From Marinospirillum sp. (lineage in GTDB: Bacteria; Pseudomonadota; Gammaproteobacteria; Pseudomonadales; Halomonadaceae): a stretch of DNA of 43,807 nt. Within the stretch, counting starts at the first letter, position 1, and each line of letters starts with the position of its first letter. The translations under genes and the position numbers were made by a program. The notes under the pieces are model-generated. The model did not search any database and was not told the DNA's origin. It was given only the letters and a program-made list of their open reading frames with translations. Below are positions 29,926-37,368 of this stretch, piece after piece. The DNA is taken from the NCBI RefSeq assembly GCF_014859565.1, contig NZ_JACUUA010000009.1:1-43807 (forward strand), given 5' to 3'.

Positions 29926-31113
29926 TTAATTGACTGAACATTGGCTCTCTGGCTTGTCATAACCAAGAGTGTCAAGATCGGTGATCGGGTGCAGGAAGCC
30001 TTCTTGAGGGGATTGGGAAACCAGTGCTCTAGAATGCACCAGCGGTATAGGTTGTTTTAGCTGGCCGCTCCAGCCACGGTATTCCAAGCGCCGACCTTTG
30101 AAGCCAGCCAGTTGAAATTTATCGGAGAGAATAAAGGCACGAACTTCAACAGGGTTAATGCTGCGCAGGTTAGTGATCGCTTCGCCAACACTGCGAACAC
30201 CGGCCCAACTGGCGTAATCCAACTCGTTCATCCAGCGGCCTGCATGTGCCTCAAACCGGCTATGCAGCTGGGCGGCACCCCAAGCCTCTACAGCCTTGTG
30301 CCAAGCAACTGGCATCATTCCTTGGGTACCGGCAACCGGGCGAGGAAGCCAAGTATTATAGAGCACATACTCTCCGAAGTGACCCTGCTCATCGGCCACA
30401 ATGACTACGTCATAATCACTCGCACGGGTAAATATTGGTAACTCCTGCTGTGCTGTGCGGCGTAGATCAGTATCAAAACTCCATGCTTTTTCTTCAATAA
30501 TTCTGGCTCCGAACCGATTTGCAGCTCTCCTGACGGCAGCGGCATAAGCCCTGTCTTCCGGCTGCTGACCTGTGATTAACAACCATTTGCGCCATCGGCG
30601 ACTGACCAGCCACTGTGCCATAGCGTCGGTCAGCATGGCGCGGGAGGGGAGGGTATGCAGCAGTCCGGGAATACATTGATCCACACGCAGTGCATCATCC
30701 TTGCTGCCAGCGTTGAAAATCAGTGTTTCAGGGCTTAGTGCTGTTTGCAGGCTGCGTAGTTGGTCTGTTGGCAGATTGGCGACAAAAAAACGCACACCCT
30801 CCTCATGAAAGCGTATTGCTGCATCAAGAATCTCAGCAGCATCATCACTTTGCAGCGCATCAAGCTGATAACGGTGCTTCAGAAAGCGTCCGGTTGCGCT
30901 GTTATCTTTAATAGCGACCTCAGCACCGCGCAACCCTTTATCCTCCGGCTCTGGAAAACTGTTGGACAGCAACGGCCCCGTATCGGCCAGATAACCCAGA
31001 TAGGCAATACGCACTTTGAGTTCGTCAGCCTGTATCAGTGGGGAAATGCAGCTAGCGACCAGTAGACAGGTTAAGAATGAAGCCTTGTGCAGATATTTTT
31101 TTATGGTGCTCAT
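29926..31113 (-). CDS. ABC-type substrate-binding protein of the PQQ alcohol dehydrogenase system
   Basis: From the ATG at 31113 the protein has 395 residues with a signal peptide (about 1-33, ending in SPLIQA). The fold is that of periplasmic receptor-family binding proteins (type 1, Leu/Ile/Val-receptor-like): LKVRIAYLG at the start, DDAAEILDAAIRFHEEGVRFFVANL, and VVIVADEQGHFGEYVLYNTW. It heads the minus-strand block and is divergent from the cupredoxin-like gene. It probably works with the ABC-2 pair, which is odd because exporters do not usually need a binding protein. Confidence 0.85.
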   Translation of the reverse strand: MSTIKKYLHKASFLTCLLVASCISPLIQADELKVRIAYLGYLADTGPLLSNSFPEPEDKGLRGAEVAIKDNSATGRFLKHRYQLDALQSDDAAEILDAAIRFHEEGVRFFVANLPTDQLRSLQTALSPETLIFNAGSKDDALRVDQCIPGLLHTLPSRAMLTDAMAQWLVSRRWRKWLLITGQQPEDRAYAAAVRRAANRFGARIIEEKAWSFDTDLRRTAQQELPIFTRASDYDVVIVADEQGHFGEYVLYNTWLPRPVAGTQGMMPVAWHKAVEAWGAAQLHSRFEAHAGRWMNELDYASWAGVRSVGEAITNLRSINPVEVRAFILSDKFQLAGFKGRRLEYRGWSGQLKQPIPLVHSRALVSQSPQEGFLHPITDLDTLGYDKPESQCSVN

Positions 31114-31304
31114 TATTTTACCTGATTTTTTGTGTTGAGGTGATCCTGTATTTTGCCTCAATAATCCTAGCCTAGCCAGTGATGGGTACTTATTGAATGT
31201 TAACAAGGTAGTAATTATTTAGTTCTTAAGTATCATTATCAGCCTAAATTGATTCTACTAAGATGGATGGGATACTTTAAAAAAATACAAAAAAAGGTTG
31301 TCTT
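31114..31304. promoter_or_regulatory. divergent promoter region of the two structural blocks
   Basis: This A+T-rich gap of 191 bases separates the minus-strand ABC block from the plus-strand cytochrome/dehydrogenase block and must contain both promoters. A TTGAGG/CCTCAA inverted repeat (about 31134-31160) and long A-runs before 31305 are visible. No good sigma-70 box pair or sigma-54 box was found. Control by the AgmR-like regulator is expected but no binding site can be read. Confidence 0.45.
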
Positions 31305-31769
31305 ATGTCGTTTATCTTGTCCTGCTCAAGAAGATCTGTATTACTCCTGCCAATTTTGTCTCTGGTCATTCTGCTGTCTCCATCCGCTCAATCAGCAGGT
31401 GATCTAACACAGCGTCCAGATCGTCTGCCAGTGCTGACCCTGGGCAAGCTGACCGAAACAGAGTTGTTGGATTACTTTATGGCGCCTACCGAATATCGTT
31501 TGGAAACAGGCAAGTCGTATCGTCTGAAAGTTCAGGCATCAGGCCTCAAGGAATATGCTCTGCAGGCACCTGAGTTCTTCAGCAGCATCTACATCCGCAA
31601 GGTTGAAGCTGGTGGTGTGGAGATTAAAGGTGTGGGTCTGAGTGAGCTGGAGTTCGAAGAGGAGGGTGAAGCTGAGATCTTTTTTGTACCCATACGAAGT
31701 GGTGAATTTTCCTTTTATATAAAAGGCCATGAAAAGCGCGGTATGACAGGTGTGTTTATTGTTGAGTAA
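31305..31769 (+). CDS. secreted cupredoxin-like protein with incomplete copper site
   Basis: The 154-residue protein has a signal peptide (about 1-30). The mature part looks like a single cupredoxin domain: YRLETGKSYRLKVQASG (64-80), LQAPEFFSSIYI, and the C-terminal FYIKGHEKRGMTGVFIVE, which matches the usual YxCxxHxxxGMxGxIxV. His142 and Met147 remain, but the copper-ligand Cys is replaced by Ile139 and no histidine stands at the first ligand position. It is therefore unlikely to be an ordinary blue copper protein. It opens the plus-strand block. The role is unknown; it may be structural or bind another ligand. Confidence 0.65.
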   Translation: MSFILSCSRRSVLLLPILSLVILLSPSAQSAGDLTQRPDRLPVLTLGKLTETELLDYFMAPTEYRLETGKSYRLKVQASGLKEYALQAPEFFSSIYIRKVEAGGVEIKGVGLSELEFEEEGEAEIFFVPIRSGEFSFYIKGHEKRGMTGVFIVE

Positions 31770-31985
31770 TTCATTAATGACTCAGGCAGTTTAATGCTGC
31801 AATAGCACCGTAGAGTAGCTCCTGGCTGAAAGCAAGGGATCCGGTACTTTAGTGCATGAACAATAGATAAAAATGTTAATTACTTCCGTGAAGTGATCTG
31901 GCTAACATTTAACTGTGAGCACTGGATGTATCTATGTTCCGGCTGTATTAGTATCAAATAATAAATCCAAAAATAGGTGATGTTG

Positions 31986-32441
31986 ATGAGTCTACAAATT
32001 AAAAACTCCGGATTACTGTCTGTTGCTGCTGTGGCACTTGTGTCCGGCCTTATTGTGTCCGGTCTTGTGTTGGCACACGGCGATGTCACACCACAACCGG
32101 TCGAAACCAAGGGCTTGACCCCGCTAGGTGATGACTGGCTGGAAGAGAACCCTTATCAACCTGAGCATAACGAGTATGAGGTTGCAGTCAAAATCGGCGC
32201 ATCGGCCTATAACCAGAACTGCGCACGCTGTCATGGACTGGAAGCAATATCGGGTGGCATCGCACCGGATCTGCGTGAGATGGAGAATGGCATAGAAGGA
32301 GATGAATGGTTTATTTACCGTGTACGCGAAGGTGCTGTACGGGATGGTCGCGTCTATATGCCGCGTATGGCTGATTATATGGATCAGGAAGCAGTTTGGG
32401 CAATACGTGCTTGGCTGGAGACTGTGAGCCATGATCGTTAA
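31986..32441 (+). CDS. pedF: cytochrome c-550, PedF type
   Basis: This is the likely electron acceptor of the quinoprotein dehydrogenase in the periplasm. From the ATG at 31986 (AGGTG ribosome site 7 bases upstream) it has 151 residues with a signal peptide ending near VLAHG. The single heme motif is CARCH (79-83), and the axial methionine is probably in VYMPRM (Met125). Length and context match cytochrome c-550 of pseudomonad alcohol oxidation. It overlaps the next gene by 11 bases. A GTG at 31977 would add three residues. The 216-base gap before it shows no clear promoter. Confidence 0.9.
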   Translation: MSLQIKNSGLLSVAAVALVSGLIVSGLVLAHGDVTPQPVETKGLTPLGDDWLEENPYQPEHNEYEVAVKIGASAYNQNCARCHGLEAISGGIAPDLREMENGIEGDEWFIYRVREGAVRDGRVYMPRMADYMDQEAVWAIRAWLETVSHDR

Positions 32442-33366
32442 GTATCGCATCATCAGCTATGTGGTACTGGTGTCGGGGCTGTGCCTTTTGCTGTCAACTC
32501 AGTTATCTGCTCGCCCTTTTGATGAGTTGATGGCTTCAGGATATCTGCGGGTGGCGGTGTATCAGGACTTTCCTCCTTACTCATTTATTAGTGAAGCTGG
32601 CGAAGCAGCCGGTGTGGATATTGAGATTGCGCAGCATATCGCTGATCAGCTGGACTTGCAGCTAGAACTCTTCTGGATGGTTCCGGATGAGGATCTGGGT
32701 GATGATCTGCGCAATTATCTATGGCGCGGGCATGTGCTGGATCATGAGCACAAACATGAACGCTTGTCTGGCAAAAAAGTAGCAGACCTAATGTTGCGAG
32801 TGCCCTATGACCGGGCGTTTAACTACGCCCGTGGTTATATTGGACAAGGTGTGTATGCCTATCAAAATGATCTGATCGTTATGATGGCCCCCTACCAGCA
32901 GGAGACCTGGAAGCTTGCGCATGATCGTGAGCGTCTTGAGCAGGTACGCACTCTGGCGGTTTTCCAGTATCACCCAGTGGGTGTGGAGATGGAGACAGTG
33001 CCTGCCTTCATGCTGACTTCAGCTTTTAATGGCAATCTGCGCCATCAGGTCAAACATTTTCGCTCTCCTCGTCAGACATTTGAGGCAATGACCACGGGGG
33101 AAGTGGCGGCCATGCTGGGTATGCGTGCTGAGGTGGAGTGGCTGTTGCAACAGCATGGGGATGATCGTTATCAGATAGCTGAGACCACCTTCCCTGCCAT
33201 GGGCAAGCCGCACTGGGATATTGGTATCGCTGTGCGAGAAGCGGATCGACAGCTGGGGTATCTGGTTGAAGGCATCATAGAACCGATGGTTCTCAACGGC
33301 AAGATGGCTGAAATTTTCAGCCGCTACGGGCTGACCTATCAGAAACCAGCCTTTCATGAATTTTAA
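32431..33366 (+). CDS. MoxJ-like periplasmic binding protein associated with quinoprotein dehydrogenase
   Basis: The 311-residue protein has a signal peptide (about 1-28) and a type 2 periplasmic-binding fold: ELMASGYLRVAVYQDFPPYSF, GVDIEIAQHIADQLDLQLEL, and ADLMLRVPYDRAF. It resembles MoxJ/XoxJ, the binding-protein homologue next to methanol and lanthanide-dependent dehydrogenases. XoxJ is thought to help activate or mature the dehydrogenase rather than import a solute. It overlaps the cytochrome gene by 11 bases. Confidence 0.88.
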   Translation: MIVKYRIISYVVLVSGLCLLLSTQLSARPFDELMASGYLRVAVYQDFPPYSFISEAGEAAGVDIEIAQHIADQLDLQLELFWMVPDEDLGDDLRNYLWRGHVLDHEHKHERLSGKKVADLMLRVPYDRAFNYARGYIGQGVYAYQNDLIVMMAPYQQETWKLAHDRERLEQVRTLAVFQYHPVGVEMETVPAFMLTSAFNGNLRHQVKHFRSPRQTFEAMTTGEVAAMLGMRAEVEWLLQQHGDDRYQIAETTFPAMGKPHWDIGIAVREADRQLGYLVEGIIEPMVLNGKMAEIFSRYGLTYQKPAFHEF

Positions 33367-33391
33367 GGTTATCAAACTGCTGAGGTGTGTA

Positions 33392-34186
33392 ATGGCGACT
33401 CGTTTCTGTTTCAGCCGTCCTCTGTGTGTAGCTCTGATACTTCTGCTGCCGTTGTTGTTGAGTTTATCAACCATCAGCAGCGCAGATAACACCACTAACA
33501 GTGTGATGTGGGATTACACTCGCAAGCTGTTCCTTGGTGATGCTACCTATCAGTTTGATGAGCGTATCAAAGTTGAGTTGCCCACCTTTGCCGAAGATTC
33601 CATGCAGGTTCCGTTACTGGTGGATGCCAGTGCGCTAGGTCAGGAGGTGGTGCAAATCATTGCCTGGGCCGATTACAACCCAATTCAGCATATTTTCACC
33701 TATTACCCGCAGCCAGGCATTGTGCCGTTGGTGGCCTTGCCTTTTAAAGTACAGCAGAGCACTCCGGTACGGGCGGCAGTTCAGTTGGCTTCTGGGGAGT
33801 GGCGGGTGGGCACAGGATTTGTTGATGCCGCCGGAGGCGGCTGCACACTTCCCAGTATGACCCGTATGAAGGATGACTGGTTAACCCGACTGGGTGATAT
33901 CAGTGCTGGGCGCTTTGTACGGCTTGGGTTCTCTCAGGAGCAGATAGAACGTTACCGCTTCAGAGTAATGCATCCCATGGACTCCGGCCTGGTCGCGAAT
34001 ATCCCCAGCTTCTATCTAGAACAGATTGAACTGCGTGATAGTGAGGACAAGATACTGATACACATGTGGTTGTCGCCGGCAGTTTCTGAAAATCCTTTGA
34101 TCACCTTTGACAGCCAGCTCCGTGATGGAGCCAATACCCTCTTGCTGCGTGATAACGATGGCAATGAGTTTAGACAGGTGTTCTGA
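33392..34186 (+). CDS. SoxYZ-like fused carrier protein associated with quinoprotein dehydrogenase
   Basis: From the ATG at 33392 (GAGGTG ribosome site 6 bases upstream) the protein has 264 residues with a signal peptide (about 1-31). Residues about 40-155 resemble SoxY and end in AAGGGC (Cys151), the swinging-arm cysteine that carries sulfur in SoxY. Residues about 160-264 resemble SoxZ. This SoxYZ fusion is a known companion of PQQ dehydrogenases, with an unproven relay function. A start at 33356 would overlap the MoxJ-like gene and has a weaker ribosome site. Confidence 0.85.
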   Translation: MATRFCFSRPLCVALILLLPLLLSLSTISSADNTTNSVMWDYTRKLFLGDATYQFDERIKVELPTFAEDSMQVPLLVDASALGQEVVQIIAWADYNPIQHIFTYYPQPGIVPLVALPFKVQQSTPVRAAVQLASGEWRVGTGFVDAAGGGCTLPSMTRMKDDWLTRLGDISAGRFVRLGFSQEQIERYRFRVMHPMDSGLVANIPSFYLEQIELRDSEDKILIHMWLSPAVSENPLITFDSQLRDGANTLLLRDNDGNEFRQVF

Positions 34187-34195
34187 GGAGGAATG

Positions 34196-35164
34196 ATGCG
34201 ATTTTCACACACGTTTTTTCTGACGTTGTCACTGGCGCTTTATTGCACATTTGTAGTGGCGTTGGAGTATCAACTTGAACCCCAGCAAATTGCGCCGAAC
34301 ACCTGGTTGATTACTGGCACTACCGAAGATTTCAGCCGCAGTAATGGTGGCGATATTGTGAATGTGGCTTTTATCACCACCAATGCCGGAGTGGTAGTTC
34401 TAGATACCGGGTCATCCCGGCGTTATGGCGAAGCACTGCGGAAGGTCATTGCACAGGTCTCAGATCAGCCTGTCATCAAAGTATTCAACAGTCATCACCA
34501 CCCGGATCATTTTTTTGGTAATCAGGCATTTGATGAACTGCCAATCTTGGCTCTGCCAGCTACGCAGCGACTGATTGTAGCGCGGGGAGATGGATACGCT
34601 GAAAACCTTTATCGCATGGTTGGTGACTGGATGCGAGGCACGGAGGTAAGGGTACCGGATCAAATCATCACGCCTGGCATCATGGAGATTGGCGGACATC
34701 GTCTGAGGCTGATGGCTTTTTCCGGCCACAGCGGTGAGGATGCAGATCTGGTGATTCTGGATGAGACCACAGGTGTTCTCTTTGCGTTTGATTTAGTGTT
34801 TTACCGTCGCGCCCTTACCACACCCGATACTCCGAGTATTGAAATTTGGCTTGAAGATATCCAGCAGCTCAAGGCTTTGGAGTTCAGTCTGCTGGTTTCG
34901 AGCCATGGTGATCCCACCAATGATACCCGTGCATTGGATCAGACAGCCAATTATCTGAGCTGGTTGCATCAGACACTGAAGGAGTCCGCTGTCCTGGGGC
35001 TGACCAGTACCGAAGTGATGAATCTACCCATGCCGGAACGTTTTATCGGCATTGATCTGGTTCGCGAGGAGTTGGCACGCAGTGTGTCCCATCTCTATCG
35101 CGATTATGAAGAGGCTGCGCTACGTAGTCTTACTACCAATGCACTAGAAATCCTGCACAAGTGA
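34196..35164 (+). CDS. SoxH-like zinc metallohydrolase of the quinoprotein relay system
   Basis: The 322-residue metallo-beta-lactamase-fold protein has a signal peptide (about 1-23). Its zinc motif is HHHPDH (His100, His102, Asp104, His105), with further ligand candidates in FSGHSGEDADL and the SSHGDPT stretch. It matches the SoxH-related family found with PQQ dehydrogenases and SoxYZ-like carriers. It would act on the carrier or a bound sulfur compound, which is inference. Two ATG codons (34193, 34196) follow GAGGAGG; 34196 has the better spacing. Confidence 0.87.
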   Translation: MRFSHTFFLTLSLALYCTFVVALEYQLEPQQIAPNTWLITGTTEDFSRSNGGDIVNVAFITTNAGVVVLDTGSSRRYGEALRKVIAQVSDQPVIKVFNSHHHPDHFFGNQAFDELPILALPATQRLIVARGDGYAENLYRMVGDWMRGTEVRVPDQIITPGIMEIGGHRLRLMAFSGHSGEDADLVILDETTGVLFAFDLVFYRRALTTPDTPSIEIWLEDIQQLKALEFSLLVSSHGDPTNDTRALDQTANYLSWLHQTLKESAVLGLTSTEVMNLPMPERFIGIDLVREELARSVSHLYRDYEEAALRSLTTNALEILHK

Positions 35165-35258
35165 TGAATGTTTCCTGATAGAACACAGATCAAGAATGAA
35201 ACTTCTTATGTGCCTGTCCGGAAAAAAATAACAATAGTGTTCGTAAAAGGTGATAGAA

Positions 35259-37025
35259 ATGAAACGATTCCCTAGTAAATATTTTGCACTGAGCGCGCTG
35301 GTAACAGCGATGACTTTTAGTCTGCATGCACAAGCTGTCACGGATAAAGACCTGCTCAACGATCATTTAACTACAGATCGTGTGGTCACGGACGGCATGG
35401 GGTTACAAAAACAACGTTATAGCCCGCTAACTCGTCTTAATCCAGAAAACATCAAGGATCTGAGACCTGTCTGGACTTTGTCTTTTGGTGGTGAAAAACA
35501 ACGCGGTCAGGAAGCTCAACCGATTGTGGTTGATGGTGTGATGTATGTATCAGCCTCCTATTCGCGCGTTTTTGCAATGGACGCCCGTACTGGAGATGAA
35601 CTCTGGGAATATAATGCGCGCCTGCCGGATGGCATCATGCCCTGTTGTGATGTGATCAACAGAGGTGTTGCTGTATATGGTGATCTGGTGATTTTCGGCA
35701 CACTGGATGCGCGTCTAGTGGCGCTGAATAAGGATACAGGGCGTGTTGTCTGGCGCAAAACCGTTGCTGATTATCAGGAGGGCTACTCAATTACGGCAGC
35801 GCCACTGGTAGTGAATGGCAAGGTGATCACCGGTGTGGCTGGTGGTGAGTTCGGGGTTATTGGCAAGGTCGAGGCTTATGATGCCAAAACTGGCAATCTG
35901 ATTTGGACCCGCCCTACCCTCGAGGGTCACATGGGTTATATCTGGAAGAATGGCAAGAAAGTCGAAATGGGTATCTCCGGTGGTAAGGCTGGCAAGACCT
36001 GGCCCGGTGATCTGTGGAAAACCGGCGGTGCCGCCACCTGGCTGGGTGGTACTTATGATCCGGATACCAACCTGCTATTCTTTGGCGCAGGTAACCCTGC
36101 CCCCTGGAACTCACATATGCGTCCAGGTGATAACCTGTATTCTTCCTCACGGTTGGCGATTAACCCAGACACAGGTGAGATCGTCTGGTCTTTCCAGACC
36201 ACTCCAAATGATGGCTGGGATTATGACGGCGTGAACGAGGTAATCCCCTTCGATTATGAAGATAAAGGTAAGCTGATCAAGGCAGTTGCTACTGCAGATC
36301 GCAACGGTTTCTTCTATGTGCTGAATCGTAAAGATGGCAAGTTTATCCGTGGCTTCCCGTTTGTTGACAAGATTACCTGGGCCAGCGGACTGGATAAAAA
36401 TGGTCGCCCTATTTTTGTACCGGAAAACCGTCCTGGTAATCCTGCAGAAACTAATGAAAGCAAGGGCAAGACTGTGACCACTGCGCCGTCATTCCTAGGA
36501 GGCAAAAACTGGATGCCGATGGCCTATAGCAAAGAAACAGGCCTGTTTTATATCCCTTCCAATGAGTGGGAGATGGATATCTGGAACGAAGATGTTTCTT
36601 ATCGAAAAGGGGCGGCATATCTCGGGGCAGGTTTCACCATCCGACCCATTAATGAAGATTATATTGGTGTGTTGCGTGCTGTTGATCCCCGCACAGGTAA
36701 AGAAGTGTGGCGCTATAACAACTACGCTCCGTTATGGGGTGGTGTTATGACAACCAAATCCAACCTAGTGTTTACTGGCAATCCAGAAGGTTATCTGATG
36801 GCATTTGATGCGCTCACTGGCGAGATGTTATATCGCTTTAATACCGGCTCTGGCATTGTTGGAACCCCAATCACCTGGGAAATGGATGATGAACAGTATG
36901 TGTCCATCGTATCTGGCTGGGGTGGTGCAGTTCCTCTCTGGGGAGGCGAGGTGGCTCAACGAGTGAGTCATTTTAATCAGGGTGGTATGGTCTTTACCTT
37001 CAAGCTGCCTAAAGCCTATGAGTAA
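35259..37025 (+). CDS. PQQ-dependent alcohol dehydrogenase, probably lanthanide-dependent (XoxF/PedH/ExaF-like)
   Basis: This periplasmic quinoprotein oxidises alcohols and passes electrons to cytochrome c. From the ATG at 35259 it has 588 residues with a signal peptide ending near LHAQA, and repeated tryptophan-docking motifs (such as AxDxxTGxxxW) of the eight-bladed propeller. The adjacent cysteine pair is Cys129-Cys130. Metal ligands are Glu197 in GGEFG and Asn279 in GAGNP. The catalytic Asp321 is followed two residues later by Asp323 (WDYDGVNE). That second Asp and Gly196 before the Glu are the signature of lanthanide enzymes; calcium enzymes of the MxaF type have Ala or Ser there. No small subunit gene is present. 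Confidence 0.95.
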   Translation: MKRFPSKYFALSALVTAMTFSLHAQAVTDKDLLNDHLTTDRVVTDGMGLQKQRYSPLTRLNPENIKDLRPVWTLSFGGEKQRGQEAQPIVVDGVMYVSASYSRVFAMDARTGDELWEYNARLPDGIMPCCDVINRGVAVYGDLVIFGTLDARLVALNKDTGRVVWRKTVADYQEGYSITAAPLVVNGKVITGVAGGEFGVIGKVEAYDAKTGNLIWTRPTLEGHMGYIWKNGKKVEMGISGGKAGKTWPGDLWKTGGAATWLGGTYDPDTNLLFFGAGNPAPWNSHMRPGDNLYSSSRLAINPDTGEIVWSFQTTPNDGWDYDGVNEVIPFDYEDKGKLIKAVATADRNGFFYVLNRKDGKFIRGFPFVDKITWASGLDKNGRPIFVPENRPGNPAETNESKGKTVTTAPSFLGGKNWMPMAYSKETGLFYIPSNEWEMDIWNEDVSYRKGAAYLGAGFTIRPINEDYIGVLRAVDPRTGKEVWRYNNYAPLWGGVMTTKSNLVFTGNPEGYLMAFDALTGEMLYRFNTGSGIVGTPITWEMDDEQYVSIVSGWGGAVPLWGGEVAQRVSHFNQGGMVFTFKLPKAYE

Positions 37026-37062
37026 ATTGTCGCTTTTTTTGGACTAAAATCTCATAAGTTTT

Positions 37063-37095
37063 CCGGGTTGAAGTGATTCAACCCGGTTTTTTTTT
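37063..37095 (+). terminator. strong intrinsic terminator after the alcohol dehydrogenase gene
   Basis: A perfect 10-base stem CCGGGTTGAA (37063-37072) / TTCAACCCGG (37077-37086), with a GTGA loop, is followed by nine Ts (37087-37095). It ends the plus-strand PQQ block. Confidence 0.95.
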
Positions 37096-37301
37096 GCCCG
37101 GCGAAGCCAGCAAACCCAGTCACCTGAAAAGAAGGTGGCGTCCAGCCAGACTGGGCGGAATTGGCTGATCCTGAAACAGCGTTTTTATCTGTTTCCTGAT
37201 CAGGATGGCAGCATCAGCATCTGCCAGCCCAGCCATAATTGCAGATGCACCGCCAGCAGACTGCCCAGCGCTGGAGAAGGGTCAAATGAGTCGATGTTGC
37301 T
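37096..37301. other. gene-free stretch with nested inverted repeats upstream of gyrA
   Basis: This is part of the 343-base gap between the dehydrogenase and gyrA. It contains CCCAGTC (37115-37121) paired with GACTGGG (37149-37155), partly enclosing CACCT/AGGTG (37121-37137). A 13-base imperfect repeat follows (37167-37179 with 37189-37201, two mismatches, core GAAACAG/CTGTTTC). A short minus-strand open frame here has no recognisable domain. It could be a structured leader, a relic or a repeated element. Confidence 0.45.
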
Positions 37302-37331
37302 ATGACTTAAAGCGGACAAAAAGGGTATAAT
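37302..37331 (+). promoter_or_regulatory. probable gyrA promoter
   Basis: A perfect TATAAT -10 box lies at 37326-37331, about 38 bases before the gyrA start. ATGACT (37302-37307) lies at 18-base spacing and matches TTGACA at four positions. A weak -35 next to a good -10 box is compatible with supercoiling-sensitive gyrase promoters. Confidence 0.5.
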
Positions 37332-37368
37332 CGTCCGAATATCAAAAACCTCAGAAGGACGAAGATGC

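Noticed and set aside
31770..31985. Possible small gene or RNA between the cupredoxin-like and cytochrome genes
   Set aside because: The 216 bases hold no open frame with a ribosome site, no clear stem and no promoter boxes that I could support.
20331..37095. PQQ module as a recent mobile island
   Set aside because: No integrase, transposase, tRNA target or flanking direct repeat was seen, and base composition could not be measured here.
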